Program-made: the position numbers and the translations under genes
The notes under the pieces: model-generated
Databases searched by the model: none
Told to the model about the DNA's origin: nothing
Seen by the model: only the letters and a program-made list of their open reading frames with translations
Shown here: piece after piece, positions 25,255-34,921 of the stretch
Layout: every line of letters begins with the position of its first letter
Numbering within the stretch: the stretch's first letter is position 1
From: an uncultured Lachnospiraceae bacterium
Lineage (GTDB): Bacteria; Bacillota; Clostridia; Lachnospirales; Lachnospiraceae
Length of the DNA stretch: 64,000 bases
Direction of reading: 5' to 3'
Assembly (NCBI GenBank): GCA_910586125.1
Contig: CAJUHP010000015.1
Span: forward strand, 1-64,000

Positions 25255-25926
25255 TTATCCCAGGCGAATATCATGAAGAATATCCCGGCACAGTTCTTCC
25301 ACATAAATTCCGTCTTCTCGGCAGAATGCAATTTTCGGTTTTGCCGGTCTTTTCCGTTTGGCTTTTGTATCTTCGCTGCGGCCCATTACTTTTCCGATGC
25401 GAAGCTGGGTCGGTTCCATCTCCAACGCTGCCACAAATGCGCTCTCATTGCCGGCAATACCGGCATAAGCGGTTCCCTTCAGCGCTCCCAGAACAATCAC
25501 ATTTCCCAGGGCAATCACCCTCGCTCCGGGATTGACGTCCCCTAAGATCACCACGCTTCCCTCCGACTCCAGAATCTGCCCGCTGCGCAACGTCCCCTTA
25601 TAAAAACGCCCCACGTTGGCTTTTTCCTTTTGCCGCTGTCTCTCGACTGCCTCGCGAAAACGGGCCTCCTCCTCCTTATCCTGGCTTAAAATACACAGGA
25701 TTTCCATCTGACTGTTATCCGAAATCGCCTCGACGATCCGGCGCTGCTGTTCATTATCCAGCTTCTTCCCCTCAATGGACAGCGCCATTTTAGCATCTTT
25801 AAAGAATTTGGCCGACTCTCTGAATTTCTTACCCAAATCCTCCAGCAAAACGTCAAACTCTGTCTGCGGGTCCAGAAAAACAGTGATTCCATAACGATTT
25901 CCCTTGATCACAACCGTCTGCCTCAT
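25255..25926 (-). CDS. minC: Septum site-determining inhibitor MinC
   Basis: This 223-residue inhibitor of FtsZ assembly has an N-terminal FtsZ-binding domain to about residue 100 and a C-terminal beta-helix with GTLRSGQILESEGSVVILGDVNPGA, the typical MinC repeat. The protein ends with the Leu/Arg-rich region common in Firmicute MinC. The frame is open far upstream into the PBP2 gene, but the ATG at 25926 follows GGGAGGAGG. It is 121 bp from minD and 23 bp after PBP2. Confidence 0.94.
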   Translation of the reverse strand: MRQTVVIKGNRYGITVFLDPQTEFDVLLEDLGKKFRESAKFFKDAKMALSIEGKKLDNEQQRRIVEAISDNSQMEILCILSQDKEEEARFREAVERQRQKEKANVGRFYKGTLRSGQILESEGSVVILGDVNPGARVIALGNVIVLGALKGTAYAGIAGNESAFVAALEMEPTQLRIGKVMGRSEDTKAKRKRPAKPKIAFCREDGIYVEELCRDILHDIRLG

Positions 25927-25949
25927 TTTCTTTCCTCCTCCCGTATTCG

Positions 25950-28868
25950 TCAGTCGCGGCGGGTTCCGCCGTCGGCCTGCAGCGCGTCTCCGCTCAAAAT
26001 CGACTCCAGACTGGTCTCTCCGTAATAGAAGTCCAGTACGGCACTGGCCAGATACGCTGCATTTGTACCTGTGTACCCGTTTGGAATCGTCACGGAGATG
26101 CCGACCTGCGGCTCCTCCACCGGTGAGAAGCCGATGAAGCGGGCATGGTTGGGCCGCGTCGTCACCTCCTGGGCGGTTCCGGTCTTGCCGGCCACAGAAA
26201 ACACACTGTTTCGAAACGGTTCCGGAACTCCTACCGCAATCACTCCCTTCATGCCTTCCCACAGCGCGTCCCAGGTACTTTCTTTCAAGTCAATTGTATA
26301 TTGAATCTCCGCCTCATGCCTTTTCAGCAGGTTTCCGGCTGAATCCGTCACATGATCCAGGAGCGTAAACCGGTACATGTTGCCCCTGGTGGCGATAGCA
26401 GCCAGATAGCGGGCCAGATGAATATTGGCAAATGCGTTGGTTCCCTGGCCGATGGCGGACGGAATCGGTATCTCGTCTGAGATGTGAGGTTCATTTTCAT
26501 AAATCTCGATCCCCGATTTGGAATCAAAACCGAAGAGCCCGGCATAATGCCGCAGTTTCTCCAGCCCCAGTGCCGAACTGTAGTTTTCATTCTCATCTAA
26601 GGACAGACGGTATCCCACCTCGCAGAAATAATAGTTGCAGGACATGCTCAAAGCGCCAACCACGCTTAACGGACCATGACCGCGGGTATACCAGCAATTG
26701 AGGCGGAACGCATTGTCAAACTGCACATAGGTTCCCGTGTCAACCATGATCTCGTCCAGCGTAACCAGGCCCTCTTCCAGACCGGCCACCGCTGTAACCA
26801 TCTTAAACACCGAGCCCGGCGCACGCAGAACCTGCGTGGCGGTATTGTACAGCGGCGTAGCCGCATCGTTCTGAAGCTGGCTGTAATACGCCGCCTCCAC
26901 CGAGCCGGACAGCCGGTTGATATCATAGCTGGGGTACGAGACCAAAGCGAGCACCTGACCGGTCTGAAGATCCGTGAGAATCACCGAGCCGGCACAGGGC
27001 GTCAGAGCCAGCTCGCCGGGTGTGATTTCCAGACTCTCGATCTTGCTTTTGATAAAACTGTAGGCGGCCGCAGCCCCTCCCTGCTCCAGCCGCTGTACAT
27101 CCTCGTCGTTCCACTCCAGCACGCCCTGCTCAAACAGAGCCAGACAGACCTCCCTTCCGGTGATCGTCCCATTGTAGATGAGGATCTCATAGATCTTCTT
27201 ACAGAAATCCGAGTTGGTTTCCAGGATCTCCATCACCGTATCCAGCATGACCTCATAAATCCGATCCGCGGACGGATATTTCTCCTCAATATCCAGCTTT
27301 GTGGTATTGATCCAGTTCATGCTGATGGCATGATAGAGATATTCTTTCAGACTGATGCTTCCCTCGCTCCATGCCTGAAAGATGGCATCGCCGCTGTCGA
27401 TCTGATCCGAAAGAATATATTCGCCCTCGCGCAGAAGCCGCATGATATAGCTGGTATAAGCCTGGTTGTTTTCGTCCATGTCATTGTAGCTCTTTGGATC
27501 TTCCCTGGTCAGTTCGTAGCGGATCTCTTCCATTACCATATCCCGCTCCGCCTGCATCTTCTCATAGATCCCCCGCTCCACCTCAGAAGCGTCCTCGCTG
27601 TAGAACCCGGCCATAGACAGAATGTTGTTGCCGATCAACTGATAGTAGACCATCTTGACCGGCGTTCTCTCCTTTAACGTCAACTTGGGATCGTCCGGCT
27701 CCACATTCTCAATCTTGGAAACCAGGATACCGGCAAGCTGCTGTTCCAAAAGGTGATAGATGCCAACCTGAAGATTGCGGTCAATGCTCAGATACACGTC
27801 ATTTCCTGCTGTGGGCTCCGTGCTGGACGCCGTATCCACAATCCGTCCCTCGCTGTCCACATAGACTTGGGCCGCCCCCTTTTTTCCGGACAGCTCCAGC
27901 TCCATATACTCCTCAATCCCCGCCTTGCCGACCACATCATTGAGAGCGTATTGCTTGTCCTCAGCCACGCCGGCTTCCTGTGCTGCCATCTCCAAATTTT
28001 CCAGATCATCTTTGGAAGCCTTGCCGGTATATCCCAGAATGTGGGCGAACTCATAGGCGTCGTTATAAATACGGATTGTCTCACCCGCAATATCTACACC
28101 GGACATTTCGGCGGACGCCTCCTTTACGGCCAGCATGGTTTCCGTATCCAGCCCTGTGGCCAGCGTAACGGCCTTCCATTTCTGATAATAGCTGGCGGCC
28201 ATGGCCTCCCGCATATTGATCAGATGCAGCCCCTCCTGCAGCGTGTATTCATAGCCGTCCTGCTCCTGTCTGGGCCCGTCCTTACCGATGCCGTAATCAA
28301 AAATATATTGATCGTATACTTCCTGCGCCGTGATATTGCTGCGGTACTGAAGTTTTCCCTCTTCATCGTAGGTGTCTAACAAATCCGCTGAGCGCAGGCC
28401 GTAAAAGTCCCGCAAAAACGCCCGGTGCCTGGCTTCTGAGCCTGTGGTAAAGGCGATCGTACCGTCGCGCGATACGGCTAACGGCACGTCGCTGACAATA
28501 TTGACATCATACTTCTCCAGCAGGCGAATCAGACGCAGCAGCATCTTATTTTTTTCGTATCCATTCGCATAGGTTCCGTTATCCACCACCGTCACCGAGT
28601 ACGTCAGTTCATTGTAAGCTAAGGGCACACCGTTGCAGTCATAGATATTCCCTCTGGTAGCCGGCGTATAGATTTCTCTACGTGTGTTCTCCAGATGCTG
28701 TTCCTGATACTTAGCTCCCTGCAGAATCTGCAGGTCGAACAGGCGAAACACCAGCAGAGCAAACATGGCGCAAAACAGCAGGACCACCGGCAGCAGCCGG
28801 GAAGTCAGCACTTTTTTGACGCTGTAGCGAATGATTTCCCATAAATCTTTAACCAATCTTATCGGCAC
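25950..28868 (-). CDS. mrdA: Elongation-specific D,D-transpeptidase PBP2 with large insertion
   Basis: This class B PBP (972 residues if begun at GTG 28868) crosslinks peptidoglycan for side-wall growth with RodA. It has a membrane helix (residues 25-45), a dimerisation domain, and a transpeptidase domain with SVFK (Ser686), SCN (743-745) and KTG (895-897). About 235 residues (roughly 385-620) are inserted between the DLQ-type helix and AGSVILTDLQTGQVLA, so the protein far exceeds the usual 600-700. A TTG at 28856 is better spaced from AAGGAG than the GTG. It overlaps the end of mreD. Confidence 0.93.
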   Translation of the reverse strand: MPIRLVKDLWEIIRYSVKKVLTSRLLPVVLLFCAMFALLVFRLFDLQILQGAKYQEQHLENTRREIYTPATRGNIYDCNGVPLAYNELTYSVTVVDNGTYANGYEKNKMLLRLIRLLEKYDVNIVSDVPLAVSRDGTIAFTTGSEARHRAFLRDFYGLRSADLLDTYDEEGKLQYRSNITAQEVYDQYIFDYGIGKDGPRQEQDGYEYTLQEGLHLINMREAMAASYYQKWKAVTLATGLDTETMLAVKEASAEMSGVDIAGETIRIYNDAYEFAHILGYTGKASKDDLENLEMAAQEAGVAEDKQYALNDVVGKAGIEEYMELELSGKKGAAQVYVDSEGRIVDTASSTEPTAGNDVYLSIDRNLQVGIYHLLEQQLAGILVSKIENVEPDDPKLTLKERTPVKMVYYQLIGNNILSMAGFYSEDASEVERGIYEKMQAERDMVMEEIRYELTREDPKSYNDMDENNQAYTSYIMRLLREGEYILSDQIDSGDAIFQAWSEGSISLKEYLYHAISMNWINTTKLDIEEKYPSADRIYEVMLDTVMEILETNSDFCKKIYEILIYNGTITGREVCLALFEQGVLEWNDEDVQRLEQGGAAAAYSFIKSKIESLEITPGELALTPCAGSVILTDLQTGQVLALVSYPSYDINRLSGSVEAAYYSQLQNDAATPLYNTATQVLRAPGSVFKMVTAVAGLEEGLVTLDEIMVDTGTYVQFDNAFRLNCWYTRGHGPLSVVGALSMSCNYYFCEVGYRLSLDENENYSSALGLEKLRHYAGLFGFDSKSGIEIYENEPHISDEIPIPSAIGQGTNAFANIHLARYLAAIATRGNMYRFTLLDHVTDSAGNLLKRHEAEIQYTIDLKESTWDALWEGMKGVIAVGVPEPFRNSVFSVAGKTGTAQEVTTRPNHARFIGFSPVEEPQVGISVTIPNGYTGTNAAYLASAVLDFYYGETSLESILSGDALQADGGTRRD

Positions 28869-29382
28869 TCCTTTTTTCTGCCGCCATATCCAGCCGGCGG
28901 CTCACAAACATCAGAAAACGATACACGATCACCAGAATCGCCACGGTATAGACCGTCTCCGGCAGAATGACCGCCTGAAAATAGAAGACGATATCCAGCC
29001 TCCCTCGAAACAGAAAACCGAAAATGTAGATATACAGTCCATACAAAATCTCGCAGACCGCACAGACTGCCATGGGCAGCGTCACATACTCCAGAAAAAA
29101 ATACGGCGTAAAAAAGCCGCTGCCATACCCCAGAACACTGAGAATCAGCGCGTACTGTCCTAACAGCGTTCCGCCGAAAATATCGGTCAACAGCCCGGCA
29201 AAAAAGCCTACGGCTAACCCGGTCAGCTTTCCGTGCAAAAGCCCCAGCGTCACCGTCACCAGAAGAAGCAGATTGGGCGTTGTTTGAATCAGAGGAATCG
29301 CGGCAAAAAAATTATTCTGCAAAAGAAAAGCGCCTAAAAGGATCAGCCCGGTTACTAGCCCTTTCCAAATCATTGCTCTCAT
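28849..29382 (-). CDS. mreD: Rod shape-determining protein MreD
   Basis: This 177-residue integral membrane protein has about five or six helices from residue 5 to 165 and the MreD pattern FAGLLTDIFGGTLLGQYAL in the middle. It belongs to the elongasome with MreC, RodA and PBP2. The start follows GAGGAG by 9 bp, 5 bp after mreC. No mreB is present in this cluster; it may be elsewhere. Confidence 0.9.
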   Translation of the reverse strand: MRAMIWKGLVTGLILLGAFLLQNNFFAAIPLIQTTPNLLLLVTVTLGLLHGKLTGLAVGFFAGLLTDIFGGTLLGQYALILSVLGYGSGFFTPYFFLEYVTLPMAVCAVCEILYGLYIYIFGFLFRGRLDIVFYFQAVILPETVYTVAILVIVYRFLMFVSRRLDMAAEKRSADKIG

Positions 29383-29387
29383 AGGCG

Positions 29388-30263
29388 CTACTCCTCTTTT
29401 TCCGTAACCTTCAAATCCAGAATCACCATCACTTCCCGCAGATTGTCAAATTTCACCGCAGGAATCAAATACCCGGACTGCTGCATATTATCGCTGTCCA
29501 CCGCCACACCGGTCGCATAGCCAATCAAAATATTAGGAAGATATTCGCTGCTCAGATTGGAAGTGAGAACCTTAGTCCCATCCTCCACCACGGCTTCTTT
29601 ATCAATATAGCCAAGGTGCAGCATCTCCTCCTCTGTCATCAGCTTCAGGTCTCCGGAAATCACGCAGGACGCCCCTGTCTCGTCAATCAAAAGCGTCCCT
29701 CCCACATTGCTGGTATCGTCGATAATCGCACGGACGCGGGCATAATTTTCTCCCACGGAGGTCACAATCCCCACCAAGCCGCCCTCGGCGCCTCCGGCCA
29801 GAACGTTGCAGCCGACCTGTATCCCATCGGCGCTCCCTTTATCAATCAGAAAACTGTGATACCAGTTGCCGCTGTCCTTGTGGATGATCCGGGCCGCCGT
29901 CATCGTATACTGAGAATATTCATCCTTTAGATTCAGGAGAGTCCGCAGCCGCTCCAGCTCGTAGTGGTCCTCCTGCAGGCGGCTGTTCTCACTGCGCAGC
30001 ACGGCAAGCTCCTCTTTGAGAAGCTGGTTCTCCTCCTGGGCGTCCCAGAGCGTCCGCAGATTTTCCAGCTTGGCCGCAATCGTACCTCCCAGCGAATTGA
30101 GTCCCGTCTGCATGGGAATAATGGCGTCCGCAATCCGGTCCGTCACCGGATTGGTATTGCCTAGCAGCCATGTGGAGGCAATCAAAGCGGCGCATAACAG
30201 AACGACGGCATACAGGATATGACGGGACGGAATATCCCTTGCTTTTCTATTCTTTTCTTTCAT
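29388..30263 (-). CDS. mreC: Rod shape-determining protein MreC
   Basis: This 291-residue protein has one N-terminal membrane helix (residues 14-32), a coiled coil at about 70-110 rich in Leu/Glu, and the MreC beta-domain with VGIVTSVGENYARVRAIIDDTSNVGG near residue 170. It organises elongation enzymes outside the membrane. The start overlaps the radC stop (ATGA), so it is translationally coupled to radC. Confidence 0.94.
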   Translation of the reverse strand: MKEKNRKARDIPSRHILYAVVLLCAALIASTWLLGNTNPVTDRIADAIIPMQTGLNSLGGTIAAKLENLRTLWDAQEENQLLKEELAVLRSENSRLQEDHYELERLRTLLNLKDEYSQYTMTAARIIHKDSGNWYHSFLIDKGSADGIQVGCNVLAGGAEGGLVGIVTSVGENYARVRAIIDDTSNVGGTLLIDETGASCVISGDLKLMTEEEMLHLGYIDKEAVVEDGTKVLTSNLSSEYLPNILIGYATGVAVDSDNMQQSGYLIPAVKFDNLREVMVILDLKVTEKEE

Positions 30264-30961
30264 ACGGATAGGATTCCTCGCTCTTTTAAACTGATATACT
30301 GGCAGTCCCCGATAATAATGTGATCCAAAAGCGTGACGCCAAGCAGACTGCCGGCTTCCTGCACCCTCTTTGTAAACAAAAGATCTTCCTCGCTGGGCGA
30401 CGGATCACCGCTGGGATGATTATGCATCAGGATAATGTTTACGGCATGATGGCGGAGCGCCTCCACAAAAATTTCCCTGGGCGAGATCAGAGAGCCATTC
30501 ACCGTCCCGCGGGAAACAATCTGTTCTCGGATCCGCCGGTTGCGCCCGTTTAACATGAGAAGAACCAGTTCTTCCTGTTTTTTATGGCGCATATCTTCCA
30601 TATAATAAGAAGCGATTGTCTGAGGACTGGTAAACTGCGGCGAAGGCCCTGCGGTCTCTTTCGCCAGGCGGCGCGACAGCTCGCAGATACACTTAATCTG
30701 CATGGCTTTGATCCTGCCGATTCCATGAAGCTGCGTCAGATCTGCCATGGACAGGGAACACAGTCCCATCAGACCATCCTCCCCCGGACAGCTATGAAGT
30801 ACCCGCCCGGCCAGTTCCAGAGCCGATTCCTTTCTTGACCCGGTGCGCAGCAGAATCGCCAAAAGCTCCTGGTTTGTCAGCGCTTTCGCTCCCTTTTCTT
30901 CACATTTCTCATAGGGCCGCTGCTCTCTGGGCAGCAGCCGCTCCATCTTATTTTGTTTCAT
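30260..30961 (-). CDS. radC: RadC family protein (JAB domain)
   Basis: This 233-residue protein has an N-terminal helix-hairpin-helix region (residues 25-90) and a C-terminal MPN/JAB domain with the metal motif HNHPSGDPSPSEED near residue 180. RadC was once named for DNA repair, but the original mutation mapped elsewhere and its function is not settled. It is the first gene before mreC in this cluster, a common Firmicute arrangement. AAGGAGG precedes the ATG. Confidence 0.93.
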   Translation of the reverse strand: MKQNKMERLLPREQRPYEKCEEKGAKALTNQELLAILLRTGSRKESALELAGRVLHSCPGEDGLMGLCSLSMADLTQLHGIGRIKAMQIKCICELSRRLAKETAGPSPQFTSPQTIASYYMEDMRHKKQEELVLLMLNGRNRRIREQIVSRGTVNGSLISPREIFVEALRHHAVNIILMHNHPSGDPSPSEEDLLFTKRVQEAGSLLGVTLLDHIIIGDCQYISLKERGILSV

Positions 30962-31004
30962 TTTGCCTCCTTACTCTCTCCCCGTAAAAAGGCTACATGT
31001 TGGT

Positions 31005-31033
31005 ATTCTAGCATATTTCCCAGAAAATGTATA
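31005..31033 (-). promoter_or_regulatory. Promoter of the radC-mreCD-PBP2-min-rodA cluster
   Basis: TATACA (31028-31033) and TAGAAT (31005-31010) are 17 bp apart, about 45 bp before radC. The -35 matches at four of six positions. Confidence 0.6.
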
Positions 31034-31062
31034 GTATTTTGATGGAAGGGAACCGCGCTCCT

Positions 31063-32355
31063 TTACGGCAGTTTTGTGATACCTCTCTCCACCAGCTTCT
31101 GCAGAGACTTCAAAATCCCCGTTTTGGCGTGATACCAGGTCAGTCCTCCCTGGAAAAACACGGTGTAGGGCGGCTTTAACGGGCCGTCTGCCGAAAGCTC
31201 GATCGAGGAGCCCTGAACAAAAGCCCCCGCCGCCATAATCACCGGGGAATCGTAGCCCGGCATATCCCACGGCACCGGCGTCACATAGCTGTCTACCGGA
31301 GCCGCCTCCTGGATGCCTTCGCAGAACGCGCACAGGGCTTCTGGACTTTTCAGTTCGACCGCTTGGATAATATCGTGACGGCTTTCGCTGCCGTTTGGAA
31401 GAACCGGATATCCCAGACGTTCGTACAAATTCGCCGCAAAGATCGCGCCCTTCAGCGCACCGGCTGTGATGGTGGGCGCCAGAAAAAATCCCTGATACAG
31501 ATCTCGGTTGACTCCCAGATTTGCGCCGACTTCCTTGCCCAGTCCCGGAGAGCTTAATCGTCTGGCACAGCGCTCCACCAGATCTTCCCGTCCGGCTATG
31601 TACCCTCCGCAGGGAGCCAGGCCGCCGCCCGGATTTTTGATCAGAGAGCCGACGATCAAGTCAGCCCCCACATCGGTCGGCTCAACCTCCTCCACAAACT
31701 CTCCGTAACAGTTGTCTACCATACAGATGATATCCGGTTTGCACTGTTTTAGAAAGGCAATCAGTTCTCCGATCCGTGCCACCGACAAAGTCGGACGGGA
31801 AGCATAGCCCTTGGAACGCTGAATCGTAGCCATTTTGGTCCGCGGGCCGACGGCTGCGCGGATGGCTTCATAGTCAAAGCTGCCGTCCGGCAAAAGGGCC
31901 GCCTCCGCATAGGTAACGCCGTATTCCGCCAGACTGCCCGCAGACGGACGGATTCCGATCACTTCCTCCAGCGTGTCGTAAGGTTTTCCCACTGGAGAAA
32001 GCAGTTCGTCACCGGGCAGCAGATTGGCCGACAGCGCCAGATAAAGCGCCTGTGTCCCACAGATAATCTGAGAGCGCACCAGGGCCGCTTCTGCGTGAAA
32101 CGTCTCCGCATACACAGCTTCCAGCGTCTCCCGCCCGCTGTCGTTATAACCATAGCCGGTGGAAGCGGCAAAATACTCGGCGCTGACTCTGTGTTTCTGC
32201 ATCGCACGAAGAACTTTTATCTGATTGTACTCTGCCGTCTCGTCAATCGCCCGAAAACGCTCGGCCAATCCGTCTTCTACTTGGCGCCCATAGGCGATGA
32301 CCTCCCCAGAAAGTCCCAGTTCCTGATACATCTGGTCCACTTTATATTCTTCCAT
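31063..32355 (-). CDS. Methionine gamma-lyase family PLP protein (YnbB-like)
   Basis: This 430-residue PLP enzyme belongs to the family once called aluminium resistance protein (PF06838). It has the aminotransferase-like fold with GTQALYLALSANLLPGD near residue 100, VDNCYGEFVE near 215, and the probable PLP lysine in SLIKNPGGGLAPCGGYIAG near 240. A substrate has not been established; the methionine gamma-lyase label reflects distant similarity. It is 10 bp after miaA. In Bacillus a homologue lies near genes of RNA modification and nitrogen metabolism. Confidence 0.85.
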   Translation of the reverse strand: MEEYKVDQMYQELGLSGEVIAYGRQVEDGLAERFRAIDETAEYNQIKVLRAMQKHRVSAEYFAASTGYGYNDSGRETLEAVYAETFHAEAALVRSQIICGTQALYLALSANLLPGDELLSPVGKPYDTLEEVIGIRPSAGSLAEYGVTYAEAALLPDGSFDYEAIRAAVGPRTKMATIQRSKGYASRPTLSVARIGELIAFLKQCKPDIICMVDNCYGEFVEEVEPTDVGADLIVGSLIKNPGGGLAPCGGYIAGREDLVERCARRLSSPGLGKEVGANLGVNRDLYQGFFLAPTITAGALKGAIFAANLYERLGYPVLPNGSESRHDIIQAVELKSPEALCAFCEGIQEAAPVDSYVTPVPWDMPGYDSPVIMAAGAFVQGSSIELSADGPLKPPYTVFFQGGLTWYHAKTGILKSLQKLVERGITKLP

Positions 32356-32365
32356 ATCGTACTCC

Positions 32366-33328
32366 TTATTCAGGGAACGCCCCGTTCCCTATTATTTTTC
32401 TTTCTCGCAGATATTCCAGAATCTCGGACAAGACCTCCCTCTCTTCCCGATGATCCAGGGGCACAAAAACCGCGTCTTTTTCTCTGCGAAACCATGTCAT
32501 CTGCCGTTTGGCAAAATGGCGGGTATCCCGTTTGATCTGGTAGACCGCTTCTTCCAACGAAAGGCCGCCCTCCAGATAGTCCCAGATCTCCTTATATCCC
32601 AGCCCCTTCACCGCCGGCATCTGCCGGTTTAGTCCCATGGCTTTCAGCGCCTTTACCTCGCTCACCAGCCCGTCCGCAATCATCTGTTCCACCCGCCGGT
32701 CAATCCGCTCATAGAGCGCTCCCCGCTCTCTGGTCAGCACCAGATAAACAAAGCGATAGGGGGAGAGCCGCCGACGCTGTTCTTCATTGTGCTGCGAGAT
32801 CGGCGTCCCGGTCTTTTCATAAAACTCCAGAGCCCGGATCACCCGCCTGGTATTGTGGGCGTGAATGGACTTAGCTGATTCCGGATCGACCTGCCGCAGA
32901 CGTTCGTGCAGGACCTCGCCGCCCTGCGTTTCTGCGATCTGCTCCAGGTCATGCCGAAACGCGGTATCCTCGTCGTTTTCCGTAAAATCAATGTCATAGA
33001 GCAGAGCCTGAATATAAAATCCGGTTCCCCCGGTGACGATAGGAATATGACCTCTCTGCCAGATCCCTTCGCAGGCCGCCCGCGCCATCTCCTGAAAACG
33101 GACCACATGAAAGCTCTCCCACGGCTCCAGTTCATCCAGAAGATGATGGCGGACCCCCCGCATTTCATCGGGGCGGATCTTGGCCGAACCAATATTCATA
33201 TGCCGGTAGACCTGCATGGAATCGGCGCTGACAATCTCGCCTCCCACAGCGACCGCCAACTGCAGGGAAAGCGCGGTCTTTCCCACCGCCGTGGGTCCTG
33301 TCAGAACAATCAAGGGCTGTCTTTCCAT
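32366..33328 (-). CDS. miaA: tRNA dimethylallyltransferase
   Basis: This 320-residue enzyme adds a dimethylallyl group to A37 of tRNAs reading U-starting codons. It has the P-loop GPTAVGKTALS at residues 10-20, SADSMQVYRHMNIGSAK near 36, and the GTGFYIQALLY segment near 100. The start at 33328 follows AAGAGGAT; the frame extends upstream across a hairpin with no good site. It is the second gene after the M32 peptidase. Confidence 0.95.
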   Translation of the reverse strand: MERQPLIVLTGPTAVGKTALSLQLAVAVGGEIVSADSMQVYRHMNIGSAKIRPDEMRGVRHHLLDELEPWESFHVVRFQEMARAACEGIWQRGHIPIVTGGTGFYIQALLYDIDFTENDEDTAFRHDLEQIAETQGGEVLHERLRQVDPESAKSIHAHNTRRVIRALEFYEKTGTPISQHNEEQRRRLSPYRFVYLVLTRERGALYERIDRRVEQMIADGLVSEVKALKAMGLNRQMPAVKGLGYKEIWDYLEGGLSLEEAVYQIKRDTRHFAKRQMTWFRREKDAVFVPLDHREEREVLSEILEYLRERKIIGNGAFPE

Positions 33329-33351
33329 GTTTTTATCCTCTTGTACGGAAG

Positions 33352-33384
33352 AAAAGGAACTGCCGCAAAGGCAGCAGCCCCTTT
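33352..33384. terminator. Hairpin between the M32 peptidase and miaA
   Basis: AAAAGG and CCTTTT flank a GGCTGC/GCAG-type stem on both strands. On the minus strand TTTTCTT follows, so it may reduce read-through into miaA. Confidence 0.45.
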
Positions 33385-33412
33385 TCTCTTTCGTCTCTGA
33401 TCCGGTGTTCAT

Positions 33413-34909
33413 CTACAGTTCGTAGATCTCCGTAAATTTCTTCGTCAGGTAGTCGATATAGTAGCGGGGGTTGAAATCCTCTCCCGTTATATCTCTCAGA
33501 AGCTGTTTTGTCTTCCTCATCTCCCCGAAGCGATGCACCTTTTCTTTCAGCCAATTTGTGATAGGGGTCAGATCGCCGCTTCGCAGTATCTTGTCCACAT
33601 CGATCTCCTGCTCCATCACATGATAGATCTGAGCGGCAAAGGCATTGCCCAGCGCATACGAGGGGAAATAGCCGATGCTGCCCTGGGACCAGTGGATATC
33701 CTGCAGCACACCCTCTTTATCATTTTCCGGTTTAACCCCCAGATACTGTTCGTATTTCTCATTCCAGACCGCGGGCAGATCCTCCACCTGCAGACTGCCG
33801 TCGATCAGATCTTTCTCGATCTCATAGCGGATCATCACATGGAGGCAGTAGGTCAGCTCGTCGGCCTCGGTACGGATCAGGCCCGGTTCCGCTTTATTGA
33901 TCATTTTGATAAAATCCGCAAGAGAGAGACCGGACAGATGTTCGGGAAACGCCTCCCTAAGCTTCGGATAGACCGGCTCCCAGAACGCCAGGCTGCGGCC
34001 AATCATATTCTCCATCAAACGGGATTGGGATTCGTGCATACCGCAGGATGCGCCGCCCCCCACCGGCGTCTGTGTCAGTTCATCGTCCACATTCATCTCA
34101 TAGATTGCATGGCCGCTCTCATGAATTACCGAGAAAATCGCGCTTTCCAGCACATTCTCATAGTAATGGCTTGTGATGCGCACGTCCCGGTTATGCAGGC
34201 CCGTCGTAAAGGGATGCTCGCTCTCGGCCAGAACGCCGCGCGCAAAGTCAAACCCTACATACCCGGCCAGAAAACGGCAGAACGCTTCCTGTTTTGCGGT
34301 GTCATAACTCTGCCGCAGAGGGCTTACATCAATCGCATCATTTTTCGGAACCACCTTCTTTAAGAGCGGCACAATCTGCTCTTTCAGCAGCGCAAAGAAC
34401 GGGTCCAGCATCTCTTTGGTAAAGCCTTCCTCATACTCGTCCAGCATGGCGTCGTAAAGGCTCTGCCCTTCTTTTCTGCGGTAGCCGGCAAAGCGCTTGG
34501 AAAAATCCACGATCTTTTTCAGCACCGGAGCAAAGGACTCAAAATCGTCCTGCTGCTTGGCCTTGGCCCAAATCGAAGTGGAGCGCGCCTGCAGCTCCGA
34601 AAACTCCCGGTATTCCTCCGGCGGAATCTTTTCCATATCCTCCAGATTTTTATTGAGTTTCCTCACCACAGCCGCCTGCGCTTCGGTCAGATCCTCCGCG
34701 TCCTTCAATTCGCCAAGCAGCTCCCGCATCCGCGCGCTGACTGTCTCCTCAAAATACTGGGAGGACAGAGAGCCTACCATACGTGCTGTCAAATCGGTTG
34801 CCTGCGGCGGCGCCAGGGTTTCCGTGTCCCAGTTAAACAGCACGATCGCGGCTTTCAGCGCCTCCATTTTTTCCACATGCTGCATCAGTTCCTCATATTT
34901 TTGATTCAT
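33413..34909 (-). CDS. M32 family metallocarboxypeptidase
   Basis: This 498-residue peptidase belongs to the thermostable carboxypeptidase 1 family. It has the zinc motif HESGH near residue 264 in SVIHESGHAIYEM, the preceding HPFTTGLHNRDVRIT segment, and GGGASCGMHESQSR with the third ligand region. The length is normal. It releases C-terminal residues from peptides in the cytoplasm. AAAAGGAG precedes the ATG. It follows the Nudix gene by 12 bp. Confidence 0.95.
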   Translation of the reverse strand: MNQKYEELMQHVEKMEALKAAIVLFNWDTETLAPPQATDLTARMVGSLSSQYFEETVSARMRELLGELKDAEDLTEAQAAVVRKLNKNLEDMEKIPPEEYREFSELQARSTSIWAKAKQQDDFESFAPVLKKIVDFSKRFAGYRRKEGQSLYDAMLDEYEEGFTKEMLDPFFALLKEQIVPLLKKVVPKNDAIDVSPLRQSYDTAKQEAFCRFLAGYVGFDFARGVLAESEHPFTTGLHNRDVRITSHYYENVLESAIFSVIHESGHAIYEMNVDDELTQTPVGGGASCGMHESQSRLMENMIGRSLAFWEPVYPKLREAFPEHLSGLSLADFIKMINKAEPGLIRTEADELTYCLHVMIRYEIEKDLIDGSLQVEDLPAVWNEKYEQYLGVKPENDKEGVLQDIHWSQGSIGYFPSYALGNAFAAQIYHVMEQEIDVDKILRSGDLTPITNWLKEKVHRFGEMRKTKQLLRDITGEDFNPRYYIDYLTKKFTEIYEL

Positions 34910-34921
34910 CGTTTCTCCTTT

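Noticed and set aside
30260..30961. DNA repair gene based on the RadC name
   Set aside because: The original repair phenotype was later attributed to another locus; the JAB domain alone does not show repair activity.
31063..32355. Aluminium resistance gene
   Set aside because: The name is historical; the sequence is a PLP-fold enzyme and metal resistance is not supported.
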